Source of the DNA: Cyanophora paradoxa
Taxonomy: Eukaryota > Glaucocystophyceae > Cyanophorales > Cyanophoraceae
Direction: 5' to 3'
DNA: 64,000 nt
Assembly: GCA_004431415.1 (NCBI GenBank)
Contig: QPMI01000588.1
Coordinates: 62,001-126,000, forward strand
This document shows, one piece after another, positions 1-13,100 of the stretch; position 1 is the stretch's first letter, and each line of letters starts with the position of its first letter. The position numbers and the translations under genes are program-made. Below the pieces are notes generated by a model that made no database searches, was not told where the DNA came from, and was given only the letters and a program-made list of their open reading frames with translations.

Positions 1-2912
1 GGCGCGGCGGAGAAGGCGCTGCTGCGGGCGGGCCTGCACAACGCCGACTTGCGCGACGTCGCAGCTTTATCTAGAGCGATGCAGAGTCTGCTTCATACCG
101 CAGGCAACTTCGTTCAGCAGAAGTCGCTCCAGAAGGCGCAAGCGAATTTAGAGAAAACTCTTTACGATCTCAAGCTCAACACGCAGACCAGCAGAATGCG
201 AGCAAGCTTAGGCGGCGACGTCAAGACCAGCCTGGATACGGCCATGGAAGAGCTCACTGGCTCCTTCGTCTACTTCAAGGGGCGCCTCCACGAGTCGCAG
301 AACGTGGCGAATCTCGCCGAGGCGGAGAAGGAAGCGGCCCACAGGAGCGCAGTGGCGAGGAAGGAGGCCCGCGCGCTTGCAATGCGCTTCCTGCGCCTCG
401 TCCAGCCGGAGGACAAGCAGGCGCAGGCGCTCGTCTCGGTCGGGTTTATCCCCGAGCTGATCGAGCTGGAGACGCGGCGGGGCAACCACAGGCGGGTTGC
501 AGAGGTGTACATCGAGTTCTGCGCTGACTACCACCGCGCCGCCGAAGCCTACGCGTGCGTCGTATTTTAATAAGAAATAGAAAGCAGACTTTTCATTTGA
601 CTTCTCCCTCCTCAGGCGAGGCAATCATTATTCGGAGGCGGCGGAGACGTTGCTTGAATTTGCACGGGCCGGATTTGACTTTCGGGGCTCGTGGGCGCAA
701 GGAGCCCCGCAGCCGGCGGTCCGCGAGGCACTGCAGCAAGCCGCGGACCTCCTGCGCGCCAAAGACGCCGCGATCGGTTCGGGCATCGATGTTTGATTTC
801 TAACATCCTTGATGGCTGTCCATGAATTATTTTCGCAGGCAAGGCGGCGATCCGCCTGCGCCTGATCCTTAACATCGTTTCCGGCCTCGTCGACGGCCTC
901 GCCAGCGGCTGCAGCTGGAGCGAGCTCGCCGGGCGGGCGGTCACCCTCGGCCGGGCTGACCTTGCGCTCCTCTGCCGCCTTCGCGGGGCCTCCTCCTACT
1001 CGGACGCCAGTCTCTTGGAGGGCCGCAGTCCGGCGCTGCTCGACGAGTACTTCGGGTCAGCAGAGGCGGCCGTGCAGCAGCTTGTGCAGCTGCGGGACGG
1101 CGTTTGGAGGTACGGCTGCAGCGGCTCCCTCACGTCGGCGGCGATGGAGGCCAAGCGGCTGCTGCTCGCGCGCGACCACCCGCGCCGCCGCGGCGTCCTC
1201 GTCGTCCACGCCTTCGAATTCGCGGCCTCCGTCCTCTCGGCGAGCGAGGTGGAGGTCGTGGCGTGGGCCGCCGGCGCCCGCGCGCAGCTGGAGGCCGCCA
1301 TCGACGCCGTGCTGCCTCTGCTCGTGGACCGCCTCGTCGGCGAGCGGCAGCTCCAGCGCGCCGCCAAGGCCGCCCTGCTCCCCCGCACGCCCCGCTTCAC
1401 GGTTAGGGCCCTCGAAATACTGCTCACGGTGCGCTTTTGCGGACGTCCTTCCGATCTTTCGTAGCGAACAACGCGAAACTCGTGATTTTCGCAGGGCTCG
1501 ATGCCGGAGTTCCGCTTCCTCGAGCAGGTCCTGCAGCGCGACAAGGACGAGCGGACTAACCTCGTGTCCCCCGCGGAGAGAAGGGAGTACCTCGCGCGCT
1601 GCGCCGTGGCGCTCGCGGCGCAGCACCGCGCCAAAGTGGACGCGGAGGTGCACAAGGCGGCGCTGCACTTCGTCGAGCTGGCGGCGCCGTGCACGCCGGA
1701 GGACGCGGAGGCGGCGTTCAAGCAACGGCTGCCGGCCGCGGAGACGCGCACCGCGCTGCTCGAGCGCTGCGGGCTGCTGCCCGAGCTTATCGCCTTCGAG
1801 TGTGGGCGGGGCAACGCGACCCGCGCCGCCGAGGTCCACAAGTGGCGGCCCGACTTCCCCGCCGCCGCCGGCCTCTACCGGCGCGCCCCCGCCCCCGCCC
1901 CAGCCGCCCCCGCGCACGCTTCCGTGATTTTCGCACTCTGCAGGGACAAGAAGAAGGCCGCGGAAGCGCTCTTCCTCCACGTCCGCTCTTTCTTCTCCGC
2001 CTGCGGGCGGGAGCACCCGTCGCTGGCCGCCGGCGAGGGCGCCGGCGCCGCGGTCCGAGGCAAGCTCCTCGCCATCGTGCAGGGCCTGCGCATGCGGGCG
2101 CACGACGGTGCGGTTCACGGCTTTGAGCTCCTCACATGTCACATATACAGCTCTGATCATGCTGGATCTGCAGCCGACCCCCTGCGGCCTCAGCTGGAGA
2201 TGCTGCACGCGGCGCTGGAGCCGCCGGGAAGCGTCCCCGCCGAGCGCTGGGCCCTCCTCGCCCAGCAGGCCCGCGGCCAGCCCGACCTCGAAGCCTTCTG
2301 CCGCCGGCGGGCGCTCCTCGCGTCGGACGGCGGCCCTTCGGGCGACGTGGCCCTGTCTGCGATCCACGCCCTCTCCGCCCTCCTCGACGAGCTGCCGACG
2401 GACGCCGGCGCCACGCCAGGCCCCGCCGGCTTGTGTGCCCTCGCCGCCTTCACGACGCGCCGCTGCGGGCGGGACGAGTGCCTCGCCCTGGAAGCGGGCT
2501 GCTGCCTCGCGGCGGCCCCCGCGCGGGCGGCCGAGGCGGGTGCAGAGCGCGAGGCGGCGGCGCGGGCGGCCGAGGCGGGTGCAGAGCGCGAGGCGGCGGC
2601 CCCCGCGCGGGCGGCCCCCCCGCGGCTGCTGGCGGAGCTGCGGGAGCGGGTGCTCGGGCGGGCCTTCGAGCTAGGGCTCCCCGAGCCGCAGCTCCTCGAG
2701 CTGCGGGCAGCCCTTGGCTTCTTTGTGTGAATACGAGAACGACCATTTGCCATTATGCGGACCACGCGCCCATCCCTGCAACTCCCAACCCCCTGACCCT
2801 TGAACTTCTCGCTCAAGCAGGCAGCCACCAATAAAGTCAGCGCGTGGTCGGGCGGAGGCTCGAGCTCGCGATCGGGCTTCCCCAGCCCGAGCCGCAGCTG
2901 CAGCCGAGCTGA
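1..2912 (+). CDS. 3' part of an unrecognised helical-repeat protein gene
   Basis: The gene enters from the left edge, so its start is not in view. Exons can be followed at about 1-567, 620-780, 840-1430, 1498-1920 and 1944-2724. The product is almost entirely charged, alanine-rich helix. Segments such as VGFIPELIELETRRGNHRRV (residues of the first exon) and LLPELIAFECGRGNATRAAE (third large exon) look like repeats of one helical-hairpin unit, as in alpha-solenoid scaffold proteins. Near the end a 13-residue block (ARAAEAGAEREAA) is repeated in tandem at 2521-2598. Reading through 2724 gives a stop at 2728-2730, but a GTGTGA...GTCAG intron (2725-2840) would join in phase to a further exon ending TGA at 2910-2912. 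I do not recognise a family and give no function. Confidence 0.6.
2521..2598 (+). repeat. 39-bp coding tandem repeat, two copies
   Basis: A 39-bp unit encoding ARAAEAGAEREAA occurs twice in direct succession in the last part of the helical-repeat gene, followed by a partial third unit. The copies look identical, which suggests recent slippage inside a coiled, alanine-glutamate-rich helix. Confidence 0.85.
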
Positions 2913-3208
2913 GTTAGCAGTTATATATATTGAAAATCGAAACCAACATAAAGCCAATCGCAAATATAGATAGAGGCACAATGTCATCGAATCGCATCCG
3001 ATAGAAGTATAAGCAACAGCTCAAATGATCAAACACCTACGATCACATGCATCCTCGCGAACTACGTGCACCCTAATTTGATAAAGAGAAAGAGGGGGGC
3101 AGATTCGAATGATCATGACACAATGTTTCTAGCAATTTCCGAAGTTCGTTTAAATTCAGTACTTATCACAGCTCGCTGAGTCGAGTCGACTCGCGATCTG
3201 TGAATTTA

Positions 3209-4749
3209 TTAATTAAGGCCACTGCGTTGCAACCGCTCCGCCTCGGCGATCGTCTTTGGGATGGTGCTCCACCCGAACGCATCCACTAATTCCTGATCTT
3301 TCGGATTATTTTCATGCAAAGGACAACAACGCCTAAAGCATCTAGATCTCGGTAAAACTCTGGAAAATTACCTCGAACAGCAAGCGAGCACGACTGAAGA
3401 GAGCCTCGGGGTCCTCAGAAGTATCGAATCCCATCGCAACGTGCCGGAGGTGATCCGCGAGCGCCAGATCGAACGATTCCGATGCAGCGTTACCGTTGCC
3501 GAACGCCCAGCTGCAGCACGAAACCTATCAAACCATATTAATTTTCGGACGTTATATGTTGTCATAAAGTGTGTATGTATCCGTATATCTTGGTGCGAGC
3601 ACCATCATTCGCGCCGATTCACAGAACATGTCTTCGTCCGAAAGCCCAGGGGATCGCGGGAACTATGTAATGAATAAACAACAAGAGGAAGCACAAGAGT
3701 AAGCGATTAAAAAATAGAATTCCGACAACTCGCGCACATTTGAAACCAGATACTTGAACGCAGTTTTAGCCGCCTCTATCCCTCTGTTCCTGATGTGACG
3801 ATCACAAAAACAATTGAATTTAATCGAGGAAGAAGAATCATTGACTGGCCCTGAATCCTTGCGTATGGCCTCGAGAAGCATGTGGATGAACTTCAACTTG
3901 TCTTTAACATCACCGTAGATCTCAAGCTGATTCCACCTCCAACTCGCGTCATCCAGAAAGAATTTAAAAATCTGCTGGTCTTCCTCGGCTGCTTCCAGTG
4001 GCACCAAGACTGACAGGACTTCCGCCACAGCTGCTTCTTTCGTCTCTCCCGGCAGGGGGCGAGCAACCCGCTCTCGCAGAATCGCCTCGCAGTCTTGTGA
4101 ATGCCTATGGCGTGTAGATATGATGCGCTGTTACAGGTACTTCCCCACAAACATCGGTCTCGTAAACGGGACCCTGTCGCTTGACAGGTCGGCGAGCTCC
4201 AGTTCCCCGCGTGCAGTCGCGGCGGCACACTCGGCGATGAGCTCCGCGTCGGCGGGAGTGGCTGAGCGCCGCACGAACGTGGCTGCAGAGCGAATTCCCT
4301 CCTCCCAACTGCGCGCAAAAATACTGAGAAAAACATATGATACTGCGCGCGAACAAATGCAATCCAAATAGTCATTAAAAAATATAATACAACTGCGATA
4401 GCGTCTGGCGCGCGGGGCGCGCGCACCCGTACTCGCAGCAGACGCGAAAGAGCGAGAGTGCCGTCGGCACGTTCTGCAAAAGCCCCGCAAGCGGTTCGCC
4501 GGTCCCGTACAGCGCCCGAAGGAGCATTTCGAAGGCGTCGGGGTCCTCGGGAACGTCGAGTTTCACGAGCTGAGGAGACCCGATTGCGAGCGGCGGCAAT
4601 TTCGCGCCACGAGCACGCCAGCGGTCAGAAAGGAGAGCGTCGAGGAAGGATGCGCGACGGAGGAGCTCCGAGTCGAGGAAGTAGCGCCGATCGCCGACAA
4701 CGAGCTGGACGTCGGCGTACCGCGCGTTGTTGAAGTAGCGGCTCTCCAT
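3209..4749 (-). CDS. BTB/POZ domain protein
   Basis: The first exon starts at ATG 4749 with MESRYFNNARYADVQLVVGD, a typical BTB/POZ opening (aromatic-rich start, then Y-A-D-V-x-L-x-V-G), followed by FLDSELLRRASFLDALLS, which matches the dimerisation helix and strand. BTB domains mediate dimerisation and often act as substrate adaptors for cullin-3 ubiquitin ligases; that role is family knowledge, not shown here. Further exons encode helix-rich sequence: WEEGIRSAATFVRR (about 4309-4137), VAEVLSVLVPLEAAEED (about 4093-3752), and FDLALADHLRHVAMGFD (about 3529-3370). The last exon ends with DAFGWSTIPKTIAEAERLQR and TAA at 3211-3209. No Kelch or MATH domain is visible; the part after BTB may be BACK-like helices. 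A possible AATAAA overlaps the stop (3210-3205). Confidence 0.75.
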
Positions 4750-5154
4750 TCTTTCCGCGGCCGCGCGCGTCACGTCTGCGGGTATTCGAATATCGGCGCG
4801 TGCTAAACAGCGACAGCCGCGCGCGGGCGCGACAGGCGGTTTCCTTGCGGTCAGTTACTTTGCAGTTGCAGATTGCGGACGTGCCCTTAATGCAAGGAGA
4901 ATGAGCTTTCTCTCTAGCTAGCGGGAAGAGAAGATAAAAGCTAACAGTTGTAATCGCTTAGAGGAATCCCGGATCCGGAAGAGAGAAGAGGGGGAAATTT
5001 AGTCGGGGAGGGACGGAGCGATATCAATGATCTAGGGCCTCTCTTTCTCTTCCATGCGGCACACGCATTCGGAATCCTGACGTTGAATTTAGGTTCACGG
5101 TTTACATGTCGAAACATTCGATTCAATTTGCAGAGGAGTATTCTCGCGGCCGGC
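4750..5154. other. intergenic region between two minus-strand genes
   Basis: I see no gene here. The stretch lies upstream of the BTB gene start and downstream of the long minus-strand gene. It holds a CTAGCTAGC element near 4913-4921, which recurs elsewhere in the window, and is less GC-rich than the coding DNA around it. It probably includes the BTB gene promoter. Confidence 0.5.
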
Positions 5155-8100
5155 TCAGTTCACCAGCGCCGGAGAGCGACAAGGAGGGCGGCCTCCGCGT
5201 GCGCATCGCCCCCCGCGGCCGCCGCCGCCGCCTCGAATTCGCCTGCCGCGGCAACGGATCCGGGGGGCTTCGGCTCTCCCTGCGCGCGGTTCGGGGCGCG
5301 GCGGCCGCGGCGGCCCCGGGGCGGGACGCCGGCGTTGGCGCCGGCGCCGGCTGCGGCCGCGGCGAGGGCGGAGAGCGGCCCGGGCCGGCGATCGCGAGCC
5401 CCGACCCGCCGCGGCCCAGGAGCCGCGGGCCGCCGGCGGAGCCTCCGTGGCGTCGACCCGAATTTCCGGTGCCTCCTCTTCGGCGGCGGCCTTCGCCTCG
5501 GGGCGGGCGAGGAACTCGCGGAGGGACATGCGCCCCTTCGCCTTGCGCTCCGCCTTCGCCTTCGAGCTCGCGGCCGGGCCGGCGCCGGCACTCCGGGGCA
5601 CCGCCGGCGGCTGCTCGGCCTCCGCCGGCCGCGCGGGACGGGCGCGAGCTCCCGAGGGCCACCGCCGTGCAGGGGAGGGAGGCGGGCAGGAGGGCCGCCG
5701 CGGCCCGCGCAGCTTCGGCGGAGGCGAAGACCGCCAGCGCCCGCGGCGGCCCGCCGGCGCCCGCCGCGGCGGGGATGACGGCCTCCAGCTCCTGCCGCAT
5801 TATGAATATCGATTATGAATTGCCTTTTGGTATTCGAGTGCGAAATCAGACTCACCGCGCCGCAGTCCGAGCGGCGGAGAGCCAGCGACACCGCCTCCGC
5901 CTTCGCGCCGCTGACCAGAACCGCCCTCTCCGCGCGGCACGCCATCGCCTCCTGCCTCGAGAGATCATAAACGCAATCTAAGTATCGAGTTCTAAGTTCT
6001 AAAATTTCGCTTCGATTTCGCACCTCCCACTCGGGGCTCTCTTTGGCGACGAGCGCCGTCAGCGATGCTTCGCTCGCGGCAACGTTAACGATGGTCTCGG
6101 CCTTTGCAGATTCTTCCATCGATTTCGCCTGCAGGATTTAATTTGTAATTGTCACACGGCGCGTGCGCGAAAAGCATAATCGCCGTGCACGATGAAGGGC
6201 GCGCCTGGAGCTTCAGGCCCTTCAGGCGGGCCTCGCACTCGCGGCGGAGCTCGGCGTCCCCCGCAGCGATCGCCTCCGCCAGCGCCGCCCCCGCCGCCTC
6301 CTCCGTCCCCTCCCGCAGCGCCGCGCCGACTCGCGCCCGCGCCGCTTGCGAGACTCGCTTCAGCGCCTGCTCCGTTTTCGCGGTCAGAGACCAAAAAATG
6401 GCTCTAAATCTATATTTTCGGCAATCCATCGAGGTCGCCGGGTCGCAGATCGAGCGCACCGCGCGCGCGTCACGCAGCTGGGCCTGCCGTGCCGAGCTGG
6501 AGGAGCCGGAGGCGCCGGTGTTCAGAGCCTCCAGCGCCCGGACCGCCTCCCGCAGCTGCGGCACGCTCCCGCCCGAACGAGCCGCCGTCACCTGCGCTTG
6601 CGATCGCGAGCTCGAATGAACGCCACGGCCAGATTCGATGGACTCGCAAATACTTCGCGGACATTCGCAACCGCGGAACGCCATTCGAGCGCCTGGGCGT
6701 GCCTCGCCCGGAGATCCGCCGCCTGTCTCGAATGTGAGCGGATTCCGGAATTCTTTGGCGTTGACATTAGTGTCGGGGCGTGCGCGCGCCAGAGCCGCGA
6801 AGCCCGAGGACGCCAGCGCCCGCGCCGCCTCCTCCGCGGGCTCGATGGCTCCCGGTCCGGAGCCCAGCTCGATCTCCCGCAGCAGCGCTTCAGCGGATGC
6901 AAGCGTGTCGACCTGCGCTCGAAATTCGAGAATTTGTCATCAATAAGTTTCGCGGCTCGATTTCGCAGCCTATTTCGCATTGAAAACCGCCAGAAAGCGC
7001 ACCACCGTCTGCAGGATGAGGAGCCTTTCGGCAGCGCTCCGAGCGACAGACGAATCGGCGGCCCCGCACTTCTTCGCGCGGTGCAGAGCAGCCGAGAGAG
7101 CGCGGGCCGCCTCCGAAGGCCCGCCGCTCGGCTCGCCCTCCGCGGCGGACAGAGCCTCCGCGAGATCGCGGGTGGCATCCTGCCGGAGCCGCAGCGCCCG
7201 CAGGCGCGCGAGCGCCTGCGCAACGACCTCCGAGCGACCGGAGCCGCTGCGGATCGCCGTCGCGACCGCCTCTGCGAGCTCCGATTCCGTCACGGATGCT
7301 TCCGGCTGAAAGTGGGTAGTGAGATTATAAATATATATGTGGGTAGTGAGATTATAAATATATATGGGACAGAGCCATTGACATTGGTTGGAATTATATG
7401 TAGCGCACCTTTGCGCAGAGAACGCGCAGAGAGTCGAGGCTCGATTTGGCTGCTTGGCGGCGCAGCTCGCCTTCCCGGTGCCGCGCTTTTTCCTCGTGCG
7501 TTTTCAGCCAACATTCAATTTGACGCCTGACGCGCGCGTCGAGCTTTTTGTCGTTCAGCAGCCGTGCAATCTCCATGTTGTCTTTCTCCTCTTCATCGCG
7601 AAGGTTTTCTGCTCATGATCAGGCGTGTATGTCGATAATCGGGACACAAATCGTGGCGCCGGACGATCATGATCAAGCACCTGTCGGAAATGGACGGCAC
7701 CGGCAGCGGCTGCACGTTGCGCGGAGGACAGCGGCAGAGCCCAGTCTGCGATGCGTCAATAATGGTCGTGCCAGACCTGCAGCTGCAGGCGATGCAAATC
7801 TGAACGAATTCAAATCGCAAGGACGCTTGCCTGCACAGGGCAAGCTCATCCCGCACGTCCTCCAAAACTTTCGATTTGGCATCGACGATGGAGCTCGTGT
7901 GCGGATAGCCGTGGTCTTTCAGCATGTGGTTTCTTTCTAACAGTATCGCTCTCTCCAATATCTGCGCATGCAGAATACTTGAGAAATAGGTCTGAGCTAA
8001 TGATGATCCGCCAATGCAGAGCAGACCTCCAGAATCGGTGTCGCGCGTGAAAAGAGTCCCATATCGGTGAGAAGAAGCCCGAATACATTGACGGCGTTTT

Positions 8101-9890
8101 CCTACAACCAGGAGTACCGCAGTATTAGCGAAACTCGCAGCGTTTCGATACGAGCGAGTCACGGACGAGCTGTCTCCACTCGAAAGCGATTTGAGACCTG
8201 TGGAAGCCACCATGTGAGCACCTGAGGCTCTCCAGTCGGTCCAGGCAGATCTCCACAGCGCGCTGCGAATTGAAAGCAGATATATATTGGTGGACCGGAG
8301 GCATATATCAACACCGAAGCAGCTGCGCACCTCGGCGGCTTGGATTGCACGAGGCAGCTGCAAGGCCTCGGCGTGCCAGTGCGCGATGTCGACGAGCAAA
8401 ATCACGCGCTCGTTGTCAGCGTACTTGTTTTGCCACGGCGGATTCGATTCGACGGCATCGAGAGCAAACTGTGGGAAAGATTCCAAGTCAGAGAAAGACT
8501 GATCCATATGGTTATCTGCACTCGGCTTGGTTTGCTTTACTTGCCTCTAAACCACTGAGGTTTGTCTCATACTCATCCACTGGTATCGCGCGTTCATAAT
8601 TCAAATAATGACCGCCGGAATACAGGAATTCGTCAACTTCCCTGATTTGCAAAGACGGGATTGTAGATGAAAGATCAACGAAAACTTCATTGCCGGCGAC
8701 GGTGCAATGAATATCACGCACCAATAGCTCGCGTGCATCGATTCGTTGCGCGCGAAGCCAGCAGTGCCGACTATGGCCTGAACGAAAGCACTCTGGTGAT
8801 GCAGTCCTTCTAGAACGAAACCCATTTGTTCGTGCGGTAATTCTTGCGGCCGTCTTCCCAGGACGCGCATGGCTCTCTGCGTCAGGAGTCGATTCGAGAC
8901 ACCACGATGAGCCGGCGCGGCGAAACTTACCATGTAAATATTCCGAGCGGAGAAATGAAGCACCTCTCCGCGTTCATCCGTCTTCGAGAGAACATATGAG
9001 AAAATTAACGGTCGACGTATTCGACGCATTCGTGAGCGTGATTATAGAATTAATTACATTTACCGCCGTCGATGCGATTTTTTCGAGGGCGGCGGCGTAC
9101 GCTATGAGCGCCTGCCCGTGCTCGACGCTTTCCTCTCCAAACTCTGAAATCGCGAACTCGACTCCGCGCTGCAAAATCGACGTTGAAGCCCATGAGATCG
9201 ATCGCGAGCGCGCAACTATCACGGGCACATGTACATGCGCAGAGTCTTCCGCAGGCACGCGGCCTGCCTCGCCAAGGTTGCCTTACCGTTGCAATGTTAG
9301 TTCCGTCGAAGATTTGTCCCTTCTTCTGCACGTCCGGTTCCGCCGATGCCGAAGCGAGTCGAAACGCGAGCGCCTTTGCCTTGGATCGAATGCACTCCCC
9401 CGCAGGATTGCGCAGGGCAGATCTCTGCTCGAATATATAAATTTGATCATCGCGATCGATTTATCGATATCTCGAGGAAATTGCAACGCTGGCGCGAACC
9501 TCGATGGAAGCGAGCGCCGCGTCCAAATTGCCGCCGCTCGCGAGGCTAATGACGGTCATGAACGCATCGAAAGAATCCTCTGCGGGGCGGACGCCCCAGC
9601 GCGCGAATGTGTCGTCCCAGTCGGGTGCACGAGGAAGGCACCCGCAGGGAATGCCTTTCTTGACGATTTCGCTCATGAGCGCCACCAGCCGCCGGTCCAG
9701 ATCCGTCGCGATTTCGAGGGCGGGGTCCCCGGTGCCGATCCGGAAAGCCGACATTTTCTCGATCTGCGAAATCGCGGGTGCACAATTCGCGGAGTTTCGC
9801 AGATTGATCGGCGCTCGCGATGGCGTGGCCTGAGCGCACCTGCAGCTGACGAATTCGAGCGTGCAGGCTCGAGTTGAAGCAAGTTTGAGT
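5155..9890 (-). CDS. long many-exon gene, helical TPR-like protein of unknown function
   Basis: A chain of short minus-strand exons can be joined across GT-AG introns from about 9.89 kb down to about 5.16 kb without an obvious internal end, so I treat it as one gene; it could be two. Exons include IEKMSAFRIGTGDPALEIAT (about 9766-9502), FRLASASAEPDVQKKGQIFD (9426-9284), RGVEFAISEFGEESVEHGQA, VDEFLYSGGHYLNYERAIPV, and LLVDIAHWHAEALQLPRAIQ. Around 8.1-7.9 kb, NAVNVFGLLLTDMGLFSRA and ILERAILLERNHMLKDHG resemble kinesin-light-chain-type TPR hairpins. Below 7.6 kb the sequence is long charged helix (RRQIECWLKTHEEKARHREG, ALARLRALRLRQDATRDLAE). The tail contains KAERKAKGRMSLREFLARPE and is then basic and low in complexity, and its frame is uncertain. 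No catalytic motif was seen. The N-terminus is not fixed; it is divergent from the P-type ATPase gene at 10.16 kb. Confidence 0.5.
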
Positions 9891-10158
9891 CTATCTAGCT
9901 CTTCCAGTCTAAATATTAATGTGGGATTAAATTCTCCTCTTTGAATTCACTTACGTATATATTCGCTTACTCTCTAAAATGTCTCCTCTAAAATGTCCTC
10001 GACGTACATGCAGCTTCGTGACAGCTATATGGGGAGGGGAGAAATACGCTCGGGGTAAGATCCTCGAAAGAAGAAACGCATTTTGCACAGCACGCTTAAG
10101 CACGCAGCTAGACCTCGACTGCAGCATATATATTTTGCAGCACGTGCACGCACACGGA

Positions 10159-13100
10159 ATGGGCCTTCAGCTTCGTGCGCGGGTCCGGCGAAAAGTGAGC
10201 GCTAGCGGCGCCGAAGCGGCAGCGGAAGAGGACGCGCCCTACTTGCAGACAGTCGAACTTGTCGGTCAGTCGCGCATGCGCACATTTGTCGGAGATGCAA
10301 TCTCGCGGGCAGAGGTACGAAACGATGTTCATTCGCAGCCGCGAAATTCGGTGTCTCGCTGGCCGACGGCCTCGACGAAGCGGAGGCGGCGCGCCGACTG
10401 GAGGAGAACGGGCCGAATCGCCTGCGCGGCGCGCACAGCTTCTCTGCTCTTCGGCTCCTCCGTGCGCCAAAGTATTTCTGAATTTCCCTCGCCATATGCA
10501 TTGCACACATATGCATTCGATGCTGACCCTGCCGGCGATCCTGGATCGGCAGTCGAGCACATGACCGCTCCGATCATTCTCATCCTCTACGCGGCGCTTG
10601 CTGTGACGATCGCGTTTCAAGAAGTCATCGACTCCGCGGTCATCGCAGCTGTCATCTTTCTGAACGTCTCCATCGGGTACGCGACGCCACCAGCCTGGCT
10701 TCCATTTTATACCCGCAGCTTAATATTTAATCTCGCCTACGCAGCTTTGCTCAAGAGTTTCGCTCGGAGAAGACGCTCGCAGCGTTGAAGAAATCCACGG
10801 CCCGTGCGCTCCAGTTGACGTTCATGCTCATGCTCGAGCTCGGCGCTTCAACTCGAGTTTGTTCACGAATTGCTTGCAGCTGTGGCGCGGGTGCTGAGAG
10901 GCGGCCGGGCGCAGGACATCAGCACAGACGACGTCGGCATATCCATCATCTCGCGCTCGCGCGCGATCTATAGAATCATTTCTAAGCTGTTTTAGGTCGT
11001 TCCCGGTGACATTGTGATACTTGAGGAGGGGGATCAGGTGCGTACAGTTATTACTTCAGCGTACGATTATGTAATTAGCAAGGTAAAGCGGGGTAGAGCA
11101 CAGCAGCCTGAAAATCCTAGAGTGCGCCCCCTGTTTCCAAATGATTGAATCGTCGTACCGTAGGTGCCCTGCGACATGCGCCTGGCGGCGGTGGCGGGAG
11201 TGGAGGCCGACGAGGCGCTCCTCACGGGCGAGGCGAGCCCCGTGCGGTGCGCGAAAACATAAACTGAATACAAGCGCGAGCGAACATAATTTCCGAAGTG
11301 AGAGTTAATATCGATACAGGAAGACACTGGCGCCACTACCCAACACCGGGCTGCAGCCGCCTGTCGGCGACCGCACAAACGTCCGCCCGCGGCCGGCACT
11401 CCGCGCGCGATCGCTTGAACTTTAGGCGGCGTTAATCGGATTTCTCAGATGGCCTTCAAAAACACGATCGTAACGCGGGGGCGCGCCAAGGGCGTCGCGA
11501 CGGCCACGGGAATGGGGACCGAGCTCGGACGCATTGCGGAGAAGCTGCAGCCCAAGCACGAAGCCACGCCGCTCCAGGTGCGCAAGCATACCTTTTGCCG
11601 CAGGGAAATGATATCGATGGCTTCTTTCGAAGCGGCGCATGAACTACCTGGGAGTAGGCCTCTTTCTTGTCGATGGCATCATTGTGCTTATCGTTTTTGC
11701 CCGCTACGGGGTGCGAACCTTCAATTTAATAAAGGCCTTTGGCAGTTTCAAGCCTGCGCAGTTTCAAGGGGACATGCACGAGGTTGCACTCTATGCGATC
11801 AGCGTGGCCATTGCCGTGCGCAAAAACGGCCGCGGGGTGGGTACCTGCAATGTTTCCTGATTATTGCCCCCGCCGCACAACAGATTATCCCTGAGGGCCT
11901 TGTGGCCGTTTTAACTGTCACGATGGTGAGCGAAAAGCTGTAAGCGGCCTTGCGATTGAACTTGCAGTCACTCATATCCGCAAATTTTCGGCAAGGCGAC
12001 TGGCGTTAGGCGCATGGCCCAGAAGGTGCTCACTTGATTGCTGAATTCGAAGCGACCACGAGTTGCGAATGCAGCATCCATATCAATCTCATTCCAGTTT
12101 TTCCTCGCTCGCAGCGGGCGGTTGTGCGGAAGCTGAACTCGCTCGAGGCCCTCGGCTCCGTAACCGACATCTGCTCCGTGAGCTTTTTCGAGAATCCCCG
12201 AAATTCTGGTCTCTGTCTGCTGTGTCTGATCGTCCATGACCTCTCGCGCAGGACAAGACGGGGACGCTGGTGCGGCTGCATCCGCACAATTTGCAAATTG
12301 AAGTCGGCCCCGGCAGCCGCCACGTGACGCTGGCGCAGACGCAGGGGAAGATGGTGGCGGTGGAGATCGACGTGGCGGGGGAGCGGGCACTGCACGGCGC
12401 GCATTTGCCTGTTTTCCCATTGAAGGCGCGGTCGTGACTGACCCGGTGATCTTTTCGAAACTCCAGTGACTGGCGAGGGGACGACACCCGTCGGAGAATT
12501 TGCAGAGGGCGGCGCGCCGAACACTGCTAGCGAAGGGGCCGGCGCGCCGCCCGCGGCCGCCGGAGTGCACATCGATTCCCCGCTCCGTCTCGCCCTGGAA
12601 TGCGCGGCCCTCTGCAACAACGTGACCGTCCTCCACATCTAGAACCCCAATATTAATGAGCGTCAAAGACATGTACAGCCACGATACAATCCGTTGCAAT
12701 CGCAAGCACTCTAACGCGCGCCTCGGCACGGATTCGAAGGCGACACTGCACTACGTCGAGGAATCGCCGGAGGGGCGCTGGGCCACGACGGGCGACCCGT
12801 GCGCCGCTTCAAACGCTCTTTTTGCTTCTCCGGTCCCGCGGAAGCTCAGGGGCCTCGAACAACGCAGGACGGAGGTCGCGCTGCTGGTGCTGGCGGCCAA
12901 AGGGGGCGTCCAGCGGGATGGTCTCAAGGAAGGCGGGATTCGCGTCGCTCACCAGTACGATTTCGACTCGACCTTGAAAGTAGCAGCCCCGAGCTCTATC
13001 TACGGCTGCGTTGGATTCGAGCGCCCTTTCGCAGAGGATGGCCGTCGCGGTCGCCGGTCCTGCCCCCGTGCGACGATTTCGTCGCGCCGTATGCTGCGCC

